Origin: Lachnospiraceae bacterium | GTDB lineage: Bacteria > Bacillota > Clostridia > Lachnospirales > Lachnospiraceae | Reading direction: 5' to 3' | Assembly: GCA_017621815.1 (NCBI GenBank) | Contig: JAGASK010000015.1 | Coordinates: forward strand, 1 to 36,504 | DNA length: 36,504 nucleotides | Shown here: one piece after another, positions 1 to 8,990 of the stretch | How the letters are laid out: the number at the start of each line of letters is the position of its first letter | Position numbering within the stretch: the first letter of the stretch is position 1 | Notes under the pieces: model-generated | Told to the model about the DNA's origin: nothing | The model's database searches: none | The model's input: the letters and a program-made list of their open reading frames with translations, nothing else | Position numbers and translations under genes: made by a program

Positions 1-37
1 AATCCTCGTGTCACTGGTTCGATTCCGGTTCTGGGCA
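1..37 (+). tRNA. 3' part of a tRNA, probably tRNA-Phe
   Basis: The window opens inside a tRNA. A T-arm is visible: stem 13-17 pairs with 25-29 around the loop TTCGATT (18-24). The acceptor 3' strand is 30-36, with discriminator A at 37. No CCA is encoded. The bases before the T-arm (AATCCTCGTGTC) match the anticodon-arm 3' side and variable loop typical of bacterial tRNA-Phe(GAA), but the anticodon lies outside the window, so the isotype is an inference. Confidence 0.75.
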
Positions 38-63
38 TTCTTTTATGCTTTTAAATATAATAT

Positions 64-136
64 GGGCTACTAGCTCAGGTGGTAGAGCACTTGACTTTTA
101 ATCAAGTTGTCCCGGGTTCGAGTCCCGGGTGGCTCA
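64..136 (+). tRNA. tRNA-Lys (anticodon TTT)
   Basis: This is a complete 73-nt cloverleaf. The acceptor GGGCTAC (64-70) pairs with GTGGCTC (129-135), allowing two G-T pairs, with discriminator A at 136. The D-arm contains AGCTCAGGTGGTAGAGC. The anticodon stem CTTGA/TCAAG encloses the loop CTTTTAA, with anticodon TTT at 97-99. The T-arm is CCGGG-TTCGAGT-CCCGG. CCA is not encoded. It lies 26 bp after the preceding tRNA, so both are probably the tail of one tRNA operon. Confidence 0.97.
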
Positions 137-144
137 TTAAATAT

Positions 145-190
145 AAAAGGCTGTATTTGGCAAGGTCAGTTTGTCAAATACAGCCTTTTT
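145..190 (+). terminator. Rho-independent terminator of the tRNA operon
   Basis: A near-perfect stem of about 19 bp (145-163 with 171-189, one G-T pair) encloses the loop GGTCAGT and ends in a T-run. It starts 9 nt after tRNA-Lys, so it closes the tRNA transcript. Confidence 0.93.
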
Positions 191-358
191 ATGATGCTGG
201 AAAACTTGTAGAGCGTTTGATTGTGCACAACAATAGGTTTATTTAAAGTACACAACTTATGATTATATAAACTGTTTTATTTGATAAAGAGATGATACAA
301 TAAAAATGTTAGCGATGGAACTAATAATGCATGATAAATCAGTATTGGGAGTAATGAG

Positions 359-1546
359 ATGAAGAAATTAAGAGTAGGTATTATCGGGATGGGAAATATG
401 GGCGGTAAATATGCGTCAATGATTGCAAGGGGAGAAGTCCCTCTAATGGAACTAAAAGCCGTTACCAGAGCAAAGGAGGAAAAGCTGAAGGAATTAAAGG
501 AACTGCTATTGAATAGAAAAGCGTGTGATGAAAATCAGGAAAATACTTTACAGATATTTTATTCTGCGGATGATCTGATTAAGGCGGTACAGGAGGGGGT
601 TCTGGAATTAGATGCAGTGATAATTGCCACACCTCATTATCTTCATCAGGAGCAGACGACAGCAGCCTTTAAAGCAGGCCTGCATGTAATGTGCGATAAA
701 CCGTCAGGAGTATACAGCCGTCAGGCGAGAGAAATGAATGAGGAAGCTGAAAATTATAATTTGGTTTATGCCATGATGTTTAATCAAAGAACGAGTCCTG
801 TTTTTCAAAAAATGAAAGAAATAGCAGAATCAGGAATTTACGGCAGAATAAAGCGTGTAAACTGGATAGTAACGGACTGGTATCGCCCGGATAGTTATTA
901 TCAATCCGGCGGATGGCGCGCAACATGGGCAGGGGATGGTGGAGGCACTTTACTCAATCAATGTCCGCACAATCTTGATTTGCTCCAATGGATTTGCGGC
1001 ATGCCGGCAAGGGTGCAGGGATTTTGTCATGAGGGTAAATATCATGATATTGAAGTGGAAGATGAAGTAACGGCTTATATGGAATTTGATAATGGGGCAA
1101 CAGGTATATTTTTTGCTTCTACCGGAGAAGCACCGGGAATTAACCGGCTTGAAATTTCTATGGAGGATGCGCTTTTAGTATGCGATAAAGGCGAACTTAA
1201 GGTATGTGAGCTTGGATTTCATGAAGCAGAATATCGAAAAACAGCCACTGATTGTTTTGCAAAACTGAATGGGCAGTGGCACAATATTGATTGTAAGACA
1301 ATAGATTCTCAATATGTTGAAATGCTGAAGAACTACGCAGAGGCAATAATGAAAAGAACTCCCCTGTTAGCAAAAGGCAAAGAAGGAAGTAAAAGCCTGC
1401 TTTTGTCTAATGCAATTTATTTATCTTCATGGAAAAGAGAAATGATTGAGATTCCCAAAGAAGGTACTGAATATGAACTTGAATTTGAGAAGGAATTTGA
1501 AAAGGAATTGAGTGCCCGGATAAAATGTCCGGACAACATGTCGTAG
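359..1546 (+). CDS. Gfo/Idh/MocA family NAD(P)-dependent oxidoreductase
   Basis: The product (395 aa) has an N-terminal Rossmann fold with the dinucleotide motif GMGNMG (residues 10-15) and a C-terminal substrate domain. The family's active-site lysine is in CDKP (112-115; EKP in most members). The catalytic region GGGTLLNQCPHNLD (194-207) carries the conserved His204 and Asp207. Members oxidise or epimerise sugars, inositols or related polyols; the substrate cannot be read here. The start follows GGGAG at 347-351. The gene stands alone after the tRNA terminator, with 168 bp upstream that hold no gene; TACAAT at 296-301 is a possible but weak -10. The gap to the next gene contains that gene's own promoter. 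The last residues are very Glu/Phe-rich. Confidence 0.9.
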   Translation: MKKLRVGIIGMGNMGGKYASMIARGEVPLMELKAVTRAKEEKLKELKELLLNRKACDENQENTLQIFYSADDLIKAVQEGVLELDAVIIATPHYLHQEQTTAAFKAGLHVMCDKPSGVYSRQAREMNEEAENYNLVYAMMFNQRTSPVFQKMKEIAESGIYGRIKRVNWIVTDWYRPDSYYQSGGWRATWAGDGGGTLLNQCPHNLDLLQWICGMPARVQGFCHEGKYHDIEVEDEVTAYMEFDNGATGIFFASTGEAPGINRLEISMEDALLVCDKGELKVCELGFHEAEYRKTATDCFAKLNGQWHNIDCKTIDSQYVEMLKNYAEAIMKRTPLLAKGKEGSKSLLLSNAIYLSSWKREMIEIPKEGTEYELEFEKEFEKELSARIKCPDNMS

Positions 1547-1654
1547 CAGATAATTCAGACTGGTCAATTCAGGTAAGGAAAAATGAAGCCAGAGTAAAAA
1601 ATGTGTTAAATTTATAAGTATTTGTATGTTTTTATGCATTTATTTCGTTTTATA

Positions 1655-1663
1655 TGGTAGAAT
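1655..1663 (+). promoter_or_regulatory. Extended -10 promoter of the HD-decarboxylase run
   Basis: TGG-TAGAAT (1655-1663) matches an extended -10 element. There is no good -35 17 bp upstream, as is common for extended -10 promoters. It lies 50 bp before the preferred start of the HD-domain gene, in the only sizeable gap before the long plus-strand run. Confidence 0.5.
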
Positions 1664-1712
1664 AAATAATTGAGGGTATAAGCGCTATATGTTTTTGAGA
1701 GGAATATTAAAA

Positions 1713-2264
1713 GTGAAAAGTCTTGAAGAGAAACATCAGATACGGATGGATAAATACAGAAGGAGATATGAGGAAAGAAGAGAGCTTTATCGCCTTTTGA
1801 AAGAAAACGCATCAGATATTTTGTGCTCCGCAAATTTTCAGGAAACGAGAAATTATATACAACACGGCTCTATTCCTGTGCACAGGCATTGCATTGATGT
1901 GGCAAATCAAAGTATTATAATCAGCAAGCGTCTCGGTATACCGTGCAGCCAGCGGGAATTAATCAGAGGGGCGCTTTTACATGATTATTTTCTCTATGAC
2001 TGGCATGATAAAAACAGGGAAAATTACCAAAGACTTCATGGTTTTTGTCATCCGGGCATTGCTTTAAGGAACGCAGAAAAAGAGTATCAGTTATCTTTAA
2101 GGGAAAAAGATATTATTAAGAAACATATGTGGCCTCTTACTGTGATGCCGCCGATGTGCAGGGAAGCATGGATTGTGACCACAGCAGATAAATACTGTTC
2201 TTTGCTTGAGACCTTAAGACTTCGTAAAGGTGCAGGAAAGACCAGGATAGGGTTAGCCAGATGA
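1713..2264 (+). CDS. HD domain protein (probable phosphohydrolase)
   Basis: The protein has the metal-binding pattern of the HD superfamily: a first His in HRHCIDVA, the paired HD in GALLHDYFLYDWHD, and a further conserved His in the segment CHPGIALRNA. Such proteins hydrolyse nucleotide phosphates or cyclic nucleotides; the substrate is unknown. I place the start at GTG 1713, which has a good ribosome binding site GAGAGGA (1697-1703). The same frame also opens at ATG 1689, 8 codons earlier, with a poorer site (GAGGG, 12 nt away). That would give 191 rather than 183 residues. The stop overlaps the decarboxylase start by 4 nt (ATGA), so the two are translationally coupled. Confidence 0.82.
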   Translation: MKSLEEKHQIRMDKYRRRYEERRELYRLLKENASDILCSANFQETRNYIQHGSIPVHRHCIDVANQSIIISKRLGIPCSQRELIRGALLHDYFLYDWHDKNRENYQRLHGFCHPGIALRNAEKEYQLSLREKDIIKKHMWPLTVMPPMCREAWIVTTADKYCSLLETLRLRKGAGKTRIGLAR

Positions 2265-3787
2265 GAAAAGGTTTGTTTGAGGAACTTGAAAAATATGGGC
2301 AAAGTGATTTTTACCCCTTTCATATGCCGGGACATAAGAGAAATGCCGAAAGCGGGCCGTTATCAGCAATATATAAATGCGATATTACAGAAATAGATGG
2401 GTTTGATAATCTTCATCAGGCACAGGGGATTATTAAAGAAGCACAGGAGCATGCGGCTTTGCTTTATCAATCAGATGAAACATATTTTCTCATAAACGGA
2501 AGCACAGCGGGGATTTTAAGTGCTGTTTCTTCTGTTGCAGGCAGAGGGCGGAAGCTGATTGCCGCAAGAAATTGTCATAAAGCCGTATATCATGCGGCTT
2601 TTTTAAATCGTCTGGAAATGGAATATATTTATCCTGATGAGATAGAAGATTTTGGAATTTCCGCTGGAATCAGCGTAAAACAGGTGGAAGATAAAATAAG
2701 GGAAATTGCCCTCCGTGAAGGGATTGAGGATAACAGGATAAATTCTCTAATTGCAGGAATTATTTTGACTTCTCCTACTTATGATGGAATTCTTTCTGAT
2801 ATAAAAGGAATTGTGAAAGCGGCACACAGCTATGGGATTCCGGTGATTGTTGACCAGGCTCATGGCGCTCATTTCGGGTTTCATCCGGATTTCCCTGAAA
2901 GCGCCGTAGCGGAAGGAGCAGACCTTGTAATTCACAGTGTGCATAAGACGTTGCCGGCTCCCACACAGACAGCGCTTTTACATCATAACGGTTCTCTTGT
3001 AAATGGAGAGTTAATCAGAAAATTTTTAAGAATTTACCAATCCAGCAGTCCGTCGTATATATTGATGTCAGGTATTGATGCCTGTATGGAAATAGTTGAA
3101 AGAGAAGGAAAAGAAAAACTTGAAAAGCTGATTTCCTACAGACAGGAATTGACAAAAGAAGCAAAGAAGCTGAAGCATATCAGAATTTATCCTTCTATGG
3201 CAGAAAAACAGGATGGACAGGAGAACAGCGTTTTTTGGGCAAATGGAGTTCAGGAACCGGGAAGGCTTTTAATTTCTGTACGCGGAACGGAACTTAATGG
3301 ACAGCAATTTTATGATATTTTAAGAGAAAAATATCACCTGCAGATGGAAATGTGTGCCTCTGATTATGTGATAGCCATTCTTTCTATGATGGACAGAAGA
3401 GAAGGTTTTGAACGATTGTCAAAAGCACTTGCGGAAATAGATAAAACCCTTGGCAGAAGCTGTGGGGGGATACTGACAGAACCGGCAGAAAGAAACAGAA
3501 AAATTTCATTGGCTTACCAGCAATATCGGCCTAAAGCAGAGCTTAATATAAGCGAGGCTTTTACTGCAGAATATGATTATATACGTATGGAGGAAGCGGA
3601 AGGAAGAATTGCTGCCGATTTTGTAAATTTGTATCCGCCGGGAATACCGATACTTGTGCCGGGCGAAAAAATGGATGATAAAGTGCTGCAAATGACAGCA
3701 GCGTACCTTAAGGACGGTTATATTGTACAGGGTATTGAAAAATATAAGCCGGACGACGGATATTATGTAAAAGTAATTAAAGATTAA
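2261..3787 (+). CDS. Orn/Lys/Arg decarboxylase family PLP enzyme (YaaO-like)
   Basis: This is a fold-type I PLP enzyme of the basic amino acid decarboxylase family, which makes polyamines or related amines (cadaverine, putrescine, agmatine). Diagnostic stretches are FHMPGHKRN (20-28) near the N-terminus, DQAHGAHFGFH (198-208) around the PLP-nitrogen aspartate, and SVHKT (226-230) with the Schiff-base Lys229. At 508 aa it is the short Gram-positive form, like B. subtilis YaaO or SpeA, without the receiver-like domain of the large proteobacterial enzymes. Substrate specificity cannot be told from the sequence. It is coupled to the HD gene by a 4-nt overlap and followed after 33 bp by pyruvate kinase. 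Its place upstream of yaaR-holB-ricT matches yaaO in Bacillus. Confidence 0.92.
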   Translation: MRKGLFEELEKYGQSDFYPFHMPGHKRNAESGPLSAIYKCDITEIDGFDNLHQAQGIIKEAQEHAALLYQSDETYFLINGSTAGILSAVSSVAGRGRKLIAARNCHKAVYHAAFLNRLEMEYIYPDEIEDFGISAGISVKQVEDKIREIALREGIEDNRINSLIAGIILTSPTYDGILSDIKGIVKAAHSYGIPVIVDQAHGAHFGFHPDFPESAVAEGADLVIHSVHKTLPAPTQTALLHHNGSLVNGELIRKFLRIYQSSSPSYILMSGIDACMEIVEREGKEKLEKLISYRQELTKEAKKLKHIRIYPSMAEKQDGQENSVFWANGVQEPGRLLISVRGTELNGQQFYDILREKYHLQMEMCASDYVIAILSMMDRREGFERLSKALAEIDKTLGRSCGGILTEPAERNRKISLAYQQYRPKAELNISEAFTAEYDYIRMEEAEGRIAADFVNLYPPGIPILVPGEKMDDKVLQMTAAYLKDGYIVQGIEKYKPDDGYYVKVIKD

Positions 3788-3820
3788 ATAAGCGTGGGTT
3801 AGCGCAGAAATGAGGTAGAG

Positions 3821-5233
3821 ATGAGAAAAACAAAAATTATTTGCACGATTGGACCTGCAAGCGAAAGCGAAGAAAAATTGAGGGAGTTAATGCTGGCAGG
3901 AATGAACGTTGCCCGCTTTAATTTTTCCCATGGCAGTCATGAGGAGCATAAGGTAAAGTTTGACAGAGTTATAAAGGTAAGTAATGAACTGGGACTTCCG
4001 GTTGCTACCTTATTGGATACCAAGGGACCTGAAATCAGATTAAAGGATATAGAGGGAGGAAGAACAGAATTAACAGCAGGACAGAAATTTATTCTGACAA
4101 CTGATGAAATGCTGGGTACAAATGAGAAGGTTACTATTTCCTATAAAAATCTGAAGAATGATATTTCTATAGGAACTACCATATTAATTGATGATGGTTT
4201 GATTGAAATGGTTGTGGATGACATCAATGAGACCGATATAATATGTACAGTTATTAACGGAGGACCTATTTCAAATCATAAGGGTGTTAACGTGCCGGGA
4301 GCAATTTTGTCCATGCCTTATATCAGTGACGTGGACAGAAGTGACATTATGTTTGGCTGTGATATGGGATTTGATTTTCTTGCAGCTTCATTTGTCCGCT
4401 GCAGGGAGGATATTCTTGAGGTTCGCAAGATTCTCGATGAATGTAACAGTCATATGAAAATTATTGCCAAAATTGAAAATATGCAGGGAATTCACAATCT
4501 GGATGAGATTCTGGAAGTATCTGACGGTATTATGGTGGCAAGAGGCGATATGGGCGTTGAGATTCCAATGGAAGAGGTGCCTGTAGTGCAGAAGCAGATG
4601 ATTAAAAAGGCGGAGGCTCTTGGCAAGCATGTTATAACTGCAACACAGATGCTGGAATCCATGATTAAAAATCCCAGACCTACAAGGGCAGAGACCACAG
4701 ATATTGCCAATGCAATTTATGACGGAACTACGGCGATAATGCTTTCAGGAGAAAGTGCAGCGGGCCTTTATCCTGTGGAAGCAGTTAAAACGATGGCAAG
4801 AATTGCAGAACGTACGGAGCAGGATATTGATTATAACAGCCGGATGAAGCGCAGGAAGGAAATTGATAATTTTGATATTACAACAGCAATTTCTCATGCA
4901 ACCTGTACAACAGCCATGGATTTACAGGCAGCGGCAATTATTACGGTAACAATTTCAGGCTTTACGGCAGGCATGATTGCGAGATATAAGCCCAGCTGCC
5001 CCATTATTGCCTGCAGTGTAAGTCCCAGAATATGCAGACAGTTAAATCTTTCATGGGGAGTTACGCCGCTTTGGATTGCCAGGGAAAGTTCTGCCGACGA
5101 TTTATTTGATGAGGCGGTGCATGCTGCTGAAGAAGCCGGTTATATTAAAAAAGGTGACAGAGTAGTATTAACTGCCGGAGTACCGCTTGGAGTTTCCGGA
5201 AAAACGAATATGATTCGGGTAGTAGAGGTTTAA
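3821..5233 (+). CDS. pyk: Pyruvate kinase
   Basis: This enzyme catalyses the last ATP-yielding step of glycolysis, phosphoenolpyruvate plus ADP to pyruvate plus ATP, in the cytoplasm. The sequence carries the N-terminal KIICTIGPAS, the ARFNFSHG segment, LDTKGPEIR, the active-site lysine region IIAKIENMQG, the signature MVARGDMGVEIP and the ATQMLESMI segment. At 470 aa it has the A, B and C domains but lacks the extra C-terminal phosphohistidine domain found in Bacillus pyruvate kinase. The start follows GAGG at short spacing. Its insertion into a yaaO-yaaR-type cluster is unlike Bacillus, where pyk sits elsewhere with pfkA. Confidence 0.98.
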   Translation: MRKTKIICTIGPASESEEKLRELMLAGMNVARFNFSHGSHEEHKVKFDRVIKVSNELGLPVATLLDTKGPEIRLKDIEGGRTELTAGQKFILTTDEMLGTNEKVTISYKNLKNDISIGTTILIDDGLIEMVVDDINETDIICTVINGGPISNHKGVNVPGAILSMPYISDVDRSDIMFGCDMGFDFLAASFVRCREDILEVRKILDECNSHMKIIAKIENMQGIHNLDEILEVSDGIMVARGDMGVEIPMEEVPVVQKQMIKKAEALGKHVITATQMLESMIKNPRPTRAETTDIANAIYDGTTAIMLSGESAAGLYPVEAVKTMARIAERTEQDIDYNSRMKRRKEIDNFDITTAISHATCTTAMDLQAAAIITVTISGFTAGMIARYKPSCPIIACSVSPRICRQLNLSWGVTPLWIARESSADDLFDEAVHAAEEAGYIKKGDRVVLTAGVPLGVSGKTNMIRVVEV

Positions 5234-5238
5234 TTTGT

Positions 5239-5820
5239 ATGGGAAAAATGGTATACTTAATGGGGAAAAGCTCTACAGGGAAGGATACTGTTTATAAGCA
5301 GCTTCTCCGAAAGGAATCACTGGGATTAAAAAAGATTGTTCCATACACCACAAGACCTATCCGTGATGGGGAAAAGCAGGGAAGAGAATATTTTTTTACA
5401 GATGATAACGGCTTTAGAGAATTGGATGCGCAGGGAAAAGTAATTGAAGCCCGGGCGTATCATACATATCATGGGGTATGGCGGTATTTTACGGTCGATG
5501 ACGGAAACATAGATTTGGTAAACAATGATTATATCATTATCGGAACATTGGAATCTTTTGTGAAGACAGCAGAATATTTTGGGAGAGATAAGGTTGTGCC
5601 GGTACTTCTTGAAGTTGATGACGGAATAAGGCTTCAGAGGGCACTTGACAGGGAGAGACGCCAGGAAAATCCCAGGTATCAGGAACTGTGCAGGCGGTAT
5701 CTGGCTGATGAAGAAGATTTTTCCGAGGAAAAACTGGAAGCAGCCGGAGTCACCCTAAAATTTTCCAATGAAAATCTGGAAAAATGTCTTTCGGAAATAG
5801 AGGCATATCTGTTACACTGA
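5239..5820 (+). CDS. Guanylate kinase-like P-loop kinase
   Basis: This 193-residue protein has a Walker A loop GKSSTGKDT (9-17), the GMP-binding pattern [17 protein letters not shown], and a C-terminal lid-like region rich in Arg. Canonical guanylate kinase has GPSGVGKGT, so this copy is divergent; it may be a second, paralogous kinase rather than the housekeeping Gmk. If active, it would phosphorylate GMP or dGMP using ATP. It follows pyk by 5 bp and precedes yaaR. In B. subtilis that position is held by thymidylate kinase (tmk). Whether this gene has taken over a related nucleotide role or is unrelated to it cannot be decided here. Confidence 0.8.
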   Translation: MGKMVYLMGKSSTGKDTVYKQLLRKESLGLKKIVPYTTRPIRDGEKQGREYFFTDDNGFRELDAQGKVIEARAYHTYHGVWRYFTVDDGNIDLVNNDYIIIGTLESFVKTAEYFGRDKVVPVLLEVDDGIRLQRALDRERRQENPRYQELCRRYLADEEDFSEEKLEAAGVTLKFSNENLEKCLSEIEAYLLH

Positions 5821-5854
5821 AACAGAAGGAATGGCGAAAAGGAGGGTAACTGTT

Positions 5855-6295
5855 ATGGATATAAAAGTGAATCAGGTACAGCAGGTTACCCAGCCGGAAG
5901 CTGCGGCACCAGTCAGAGAATCGGACGGAACCTTTAAATTCACGCTGGTAAGTCATGTGGAAGAGCAGGAACTGCAGGCCAGACTGAATACTTTGATGGA
6001 AGAAATTACCATGCAGGGCGATAAGCTTGCCAAAAAACGTGATGTGCGGGATATGAAAAGATATCGTGGTTTGATTAAAGATTTTATGAATGAAATCATT
6101 AACAGGTCACATTCCTTCAGCAGGGAGAATTTTCTGGACAGGAGAGGAAGACACAGAGTATATGGAATCATCCGTCTTGTGGATGAGAACCTGGATGCGT
6201 TGGCGCAGGAACTTATGAAGGATGAGCAGGATCATCTTGAAATTCTGTCTAAAATAGGAGAAATCAGGGGTCTTTTACTGGATATACTGACGTAA
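5855..6295 (+). CDS. yaaR: YaaR family protein (DUF327)
   Basis: This small, charged, helical protein of 146 aa has the length of B. subtilis YaaR. Its function is unknown; in Firmicutes it is encoded next to holB and yaaT. The core segment has a conserved pattern of Arg/Lys, with an [19 protein letters not shown]-like stretch before the C-terminal helices. The frame is open from ATG 5831, but AAAAGGAGGG (5837-5846) lies inside that extension and is ideally placed for ATG 5855, so I use 5855. The gene is followed after 12 bp by holB. Confidence 0.85.
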   Translation: MDIKVNQVQQVTQPEAAAPVRESDGTFKFTLVSHVEEQELQARLNTLMEEITMQGDKLAKKRDVRDMKRYRGLIKDFMNEIINRSHSFSRENFLDRRGRHRVYGIIRLVDENLDALAQELMKDEQDHLEILSKIGEIRGLLLDILT

Positions 6296-6307
6296 GGGGG
6301 ATGAGTT

Positions 6308-7306
6308 ATGAGCAGATTTAAAGATATTGTGGGACAGGAACAAATAAAGGAGCATCTTGAAGGAGCTATTCGTTTAAATAAAGTCTCTCATGCATATATT
6401 ATTAACGGAGAAAGAAGTTCCGGTAAGGAATTTATTGCAAAAACTTTTGCAATGGCGCTGCAATGTGAAAAGCGCAGTGAACAGGAAATAGAGCCATGCG
6501 GTGAATGTCATTCCTGCAAGCAGGCTTTAAGCGGCAATCATCCTGATATTAAGTTTCTTACTCACGAAAAACCCAATACCATCAGTGTAGATGATATTCG
6601 TTCACAGATAAACAATGATGTGGCCATTAAGCCTTACAGCGGACCGAAAAAAATTTATATTATTAATGAGGGAGAGAAGATGACGGTGCAGGCACAAAAT
6701 GCCCTGTTAAAAACCTTAGAGGAACCGCCGGAATATGCCGTTATTCTTATTCTTACCGCAAATGCCAATGCTTTGCTGCCCACCATACTCAGCCGTTGTG
6801 TACTGCTTAATATGAAGCCGGTAAAGGACGAGCAGGTAAAGCAGTTTTTAATGGAAACTATGGAAATTCCTGATTATAAAGCGGATATTTGTGTGGCATT
6901 TGCCAGAGGAAATTTGGGAAAAGCCAGAATTCTTGCCAAAAGTGAGGAATTCGATAAGGTAAAGGAAGAAGCCATTACTTTGCTCAAATATATTAATGAT
7001 ATGGAAATCAACGAAATCGTTGCGGCTATCAAAAAGATAAATGAGTATAAGTTTGATGTAAATGATTATATGGATATTCTTTCTATATGGTATCGTGATG
7101 TTTTGTTATTTAAAGCTACCCATGATGCGAACCACTTGATTTTCAGGGAAGAAATCCAGTATATTAGAAAGGTAGCGGATAAGAGCACCTATGAAGGCAT
7201 TGAGACGATTATTGATGCGCTTGAGAAAACCAAGCAGCGTTTAAATGCCAATGTTAATTTTGATTTGGTTATGGAGCTTTTGCTGCTTACCATTAAAGAG
7301 AATTAG
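6308..7306 (+). CDS. holB: DNA polymerase III subunit delta prime
   Basis: HolB is the stator subunit of the clamp loader that places the beta sliding clamp on primed DNA. The N-terminal AAA+ fold starts with the VGQEQIKEHL segment. The P-loop position GERSSGK (34-40) is degenerate, as expected for delta prime, which does not hydrolyse ATP. Four cysteines of a zinc module are in place (C53, C64, C67, C70). The sensor-type segment NALLKTLEEPP and the ILSRC motif follow. Length 332 aa is normal. The start has GGGGG at 6296-6300. ricT begins 16 bp downstream, as in Bacillus. Confidence 0.95.
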   Translation: MSRFKDIVGQEQIKEHLEGAIRLNKVSHAYIINGERSSGKEFIAKTFAMALQCEKRSEQEIEPCGECHSCKQALSGNHPDIKFLTHEKPNTISVDDIRSQINNDVAIKPYSGPKKIYIINEGEKMTVQAQNALLKTLEEPPEYAVILILTANANALLPTILSRCVLLNMKPVKDEQVKQFLMETMEIPDYKADICVAFARGNLGKARILAKSEEFDKVKEEAITLLKYINDMEINEIVAAIKKINEYKFDVNDYMDILSIWYRDVLLFKATHDANHLIFREEIQYIRKVADKSTYEGIETIIDALEKTKQRLNANVNFDLVMELLLLTIKEN

Positions 7307-7322
7307 TGAGGTTGATAGATTT

Positions 7323-8231
7323 ATGATTAAAGTAGTTGGAGTACGTTTCAGAACCGCAGGTAAAATTTACTTTTTTGACCCCGGTAAGTTAAATATAAAG
7401 AGAGGTAATCACGTAATTGTAGAAACTGCCAGAGGAATCGAGTATGGAACTGTGGTAGGAGATGCCAGAGAGGTAGAAGATGATAAGGTAATTCAGCCCC
7501 TTAAGCCGGTTCTCCGCATTGCTACGGAAAGAGATGATGAGCAGGAAGCTGCCAACAAAATCAAGGAAAAAGATGCATTTAAGATATGCCTTGAAAAAAT
7601 ACAGAAGCACGGTCTTGAAATGAAGCTGATTGATGCGGAGTATACCTTTGACAATAATAAAGTGCTGTTTTATTTTACAGCTGACGGAAGAATTGACTTC
7701 AGGGAGCTTGTAAAGGATTTGGCAGCAGTTTTTAAAACAAGAATCGAGCTGCGGCAGATTGGCGTGCGGGATGAAACAAAAATTCTTGGAGGTATCGGCA
7801 TTTGCGGAAGGGAGCTTTGCTGTCATTCTCATTTGTCGGAATTCGTACCTGTTTCCATTAAAATGGCCAAGGAGCAGAATCTTTCATTGAATCCTACAAA
7901 GATTTCCGGTGTATGCGGCAGGTTGATGTGTTGTCTGAAACATGAAGAGGAAACTTATGAGGAGCTTAACAGAAGACTTCCTAATGTGGGTGACCATGTG
8001 ACAACAGAGGACGGCCTTAAGGGTGAAGTTTCCAGCGTGAATGTGCTGCGTCAGCTTGTGAAGGTTATAGTAGATGTAGGAGATGAAAAAGAAATTCAGG
8101 AATATAAAGTGGAACAGCTCAGATTCAGAAGGAAACACAGGAATAATAAGGTTGAACTTCAGGATGAAGAATTAAAAGAGCTTGAGAAGCTGGAAAAAGA
8201 GGAAGGAAAGTCAAAATTAGATGACAACTGA
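7323..8231 (+). CDS. ricT: RicT/YaaT, PSP1 domain regulatory protein
   Basis: This is the PSP1-domain protein known in Bacillus as YaaT or RicT. With RicA and RicF it forms an iron-sulfur-containing complex that stimulates RNase Y-dependent mRNA processing and affects sporulation and competence. The family cysteines are present: C161, C166 and C167 in ICGRELCC, and C198, C203 and C204 in VCGRLMCC. The frame is open 26 codons further up (7245), but that part overlaps holB in another frame and has no ribosome binding site; ATG 7323 follows GTGAGG. Product length is 302 aa. The 3' end overlaps the methyltransferase gene by 11 nt. Confidence 0.93.
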   Translation: MIKVVGVRFRTAGKIYFFDPGKLNIKRGNHVIVETARGIEYGTVVGDAREVEDDKVIQPLKPVLRIATERDDEQEAANKIKEKDAFKICLEKIQKHGLEMKLIDAEYTFDNNKVLFYFTADGRIDFRELVKDLAAVFKTRIELRQIGVRDETKILGGIGICGRELCCHSHLSEFVPVSIKMAKEQNLSLNPTKISGVCGRLMCCLKHEEETYEELNRRLPNVGDHVTTEDGLKGEVSSVNVLRQLVKVIVDVGDEKEIQEYKVEQLRFRRKHRNNKVELQDEELKELEKLEKEEGKSKLDDN

Positions 8232-8964
8232 TGTACTTCTTAAGGAAAATGAGAGGGTAGATGATTTACAGAGGAATCATTACAAAATCATTCAGGATTC
8301 GGAACGCTTTTGCTTTGGAATGGATGCAGTGCTGTTATCCGGTTTTGCCAGGGCGGGTGAAGGTGATAAAGTCCTGGATTTAGGAACCGGAACGGGGATT
8401 ATTCCGATTTTAATGGAAGCTAAGACAAAAGCCGCTCATTTGACGGGACTTGAAATTCAGGCTGAAAGTGCGGATATGGCACAGCGCAGCGTAAGGCTCA
8501 ACGGTCTTGATGAAAAGATAACAATAGTAACAGGAGATATTAAGGAAGCAGTCAGCTTATTTGGGGCTGCTTCTTTTGACGTTGTTACCTGCAATCCTCC
8601 TTATATGACAGAGCATCATGGCCTGACAAATCCGGATGCTCCCAAGGCGATTGCAAGACATGAGCTGCTTTGTACCCTTGAGGATGTTATCGGCCAAAGT
8701 GCAAAATTGCTCCGGCCGGGCGGAAATTTTTATATGGTTCACAGACCCTTCAGGCTGACAGAAATTATCGTGCTTCTTCGGCAATATAAGCTGGAGCCAA
8801 AGAGGATGAAGCTGGTATATCCTTTTGTGGATAAAGAGCCTAATATGGTTTTGATTGAAGCAAATCGCGGTGGGAAGCCAAGAATGACGGTGGAAAAGCC
8901 GCTGATTGTTTATAAGGAACCGGGAGTTTATACAGACGAGATTTATGATATATATGGATATTAA
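8221..8964 (+). CDS. trmN6: tRNA1(Val) (adenine-37 N6)-type methyltransferase
   Basis: This class I SAM-dependent methyltransferase has motif I DLGTGTGI (53-60) and the amino-methyltransferase motif NPPY (125-128). The N-terminal DSERFCFGMDAVLL segment is typical of the TrmN6/YabB/YfiC group, which methylates an adenine in the anticodon loop of a tRNA. At 247 aa, length and position (directly after ricT) match B. subtilis YabB. Exact tRNA specificity is inferred from the family. The start lies inside the end of ricT, with a GGAAGGAAAG binding site upstream, so coupling is likely. Confidence 0.9.
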   Translation: MTTDVLLKENERVDDLQRNHYKIIQDSERFCFGMDAVLLSGFARAGEGDKVLDLGTGTGIIPILMEAKTKAAHLTGLEIQAESADMAQRSVRLNGLDEKITIVTGDIKEAVSLFGAASFDVVTCNPPYMTEHHGLTNPDAPKAIARHELLCTLEDVIGQSAKLLRPGGNFYMVHRPFRLTEIIVLLRQYKLEPKRMKLVYPFVDKEPNMVLIEANRGGKPRMTVEKPLIVYKEPGVYTDEIYDIYGY

Positions 8965-8990
8965 ATGAATCTGCTGCAGGAGATATAGTC

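Noticed and set aside
64-136. tRNA-Lys 3' end as an integration site for the accessory region
   Set aside because: No copy of the tRNA 3' end was seen elsewhere in the window, there is no integrase, and the genes directly after it look like core genome.
1515-1535. CCGGATAAAATGTCCGG hairpin as a terminator of the oxidoreductase gene
   Set aside because: It lies before the stop codon and has no T-run.
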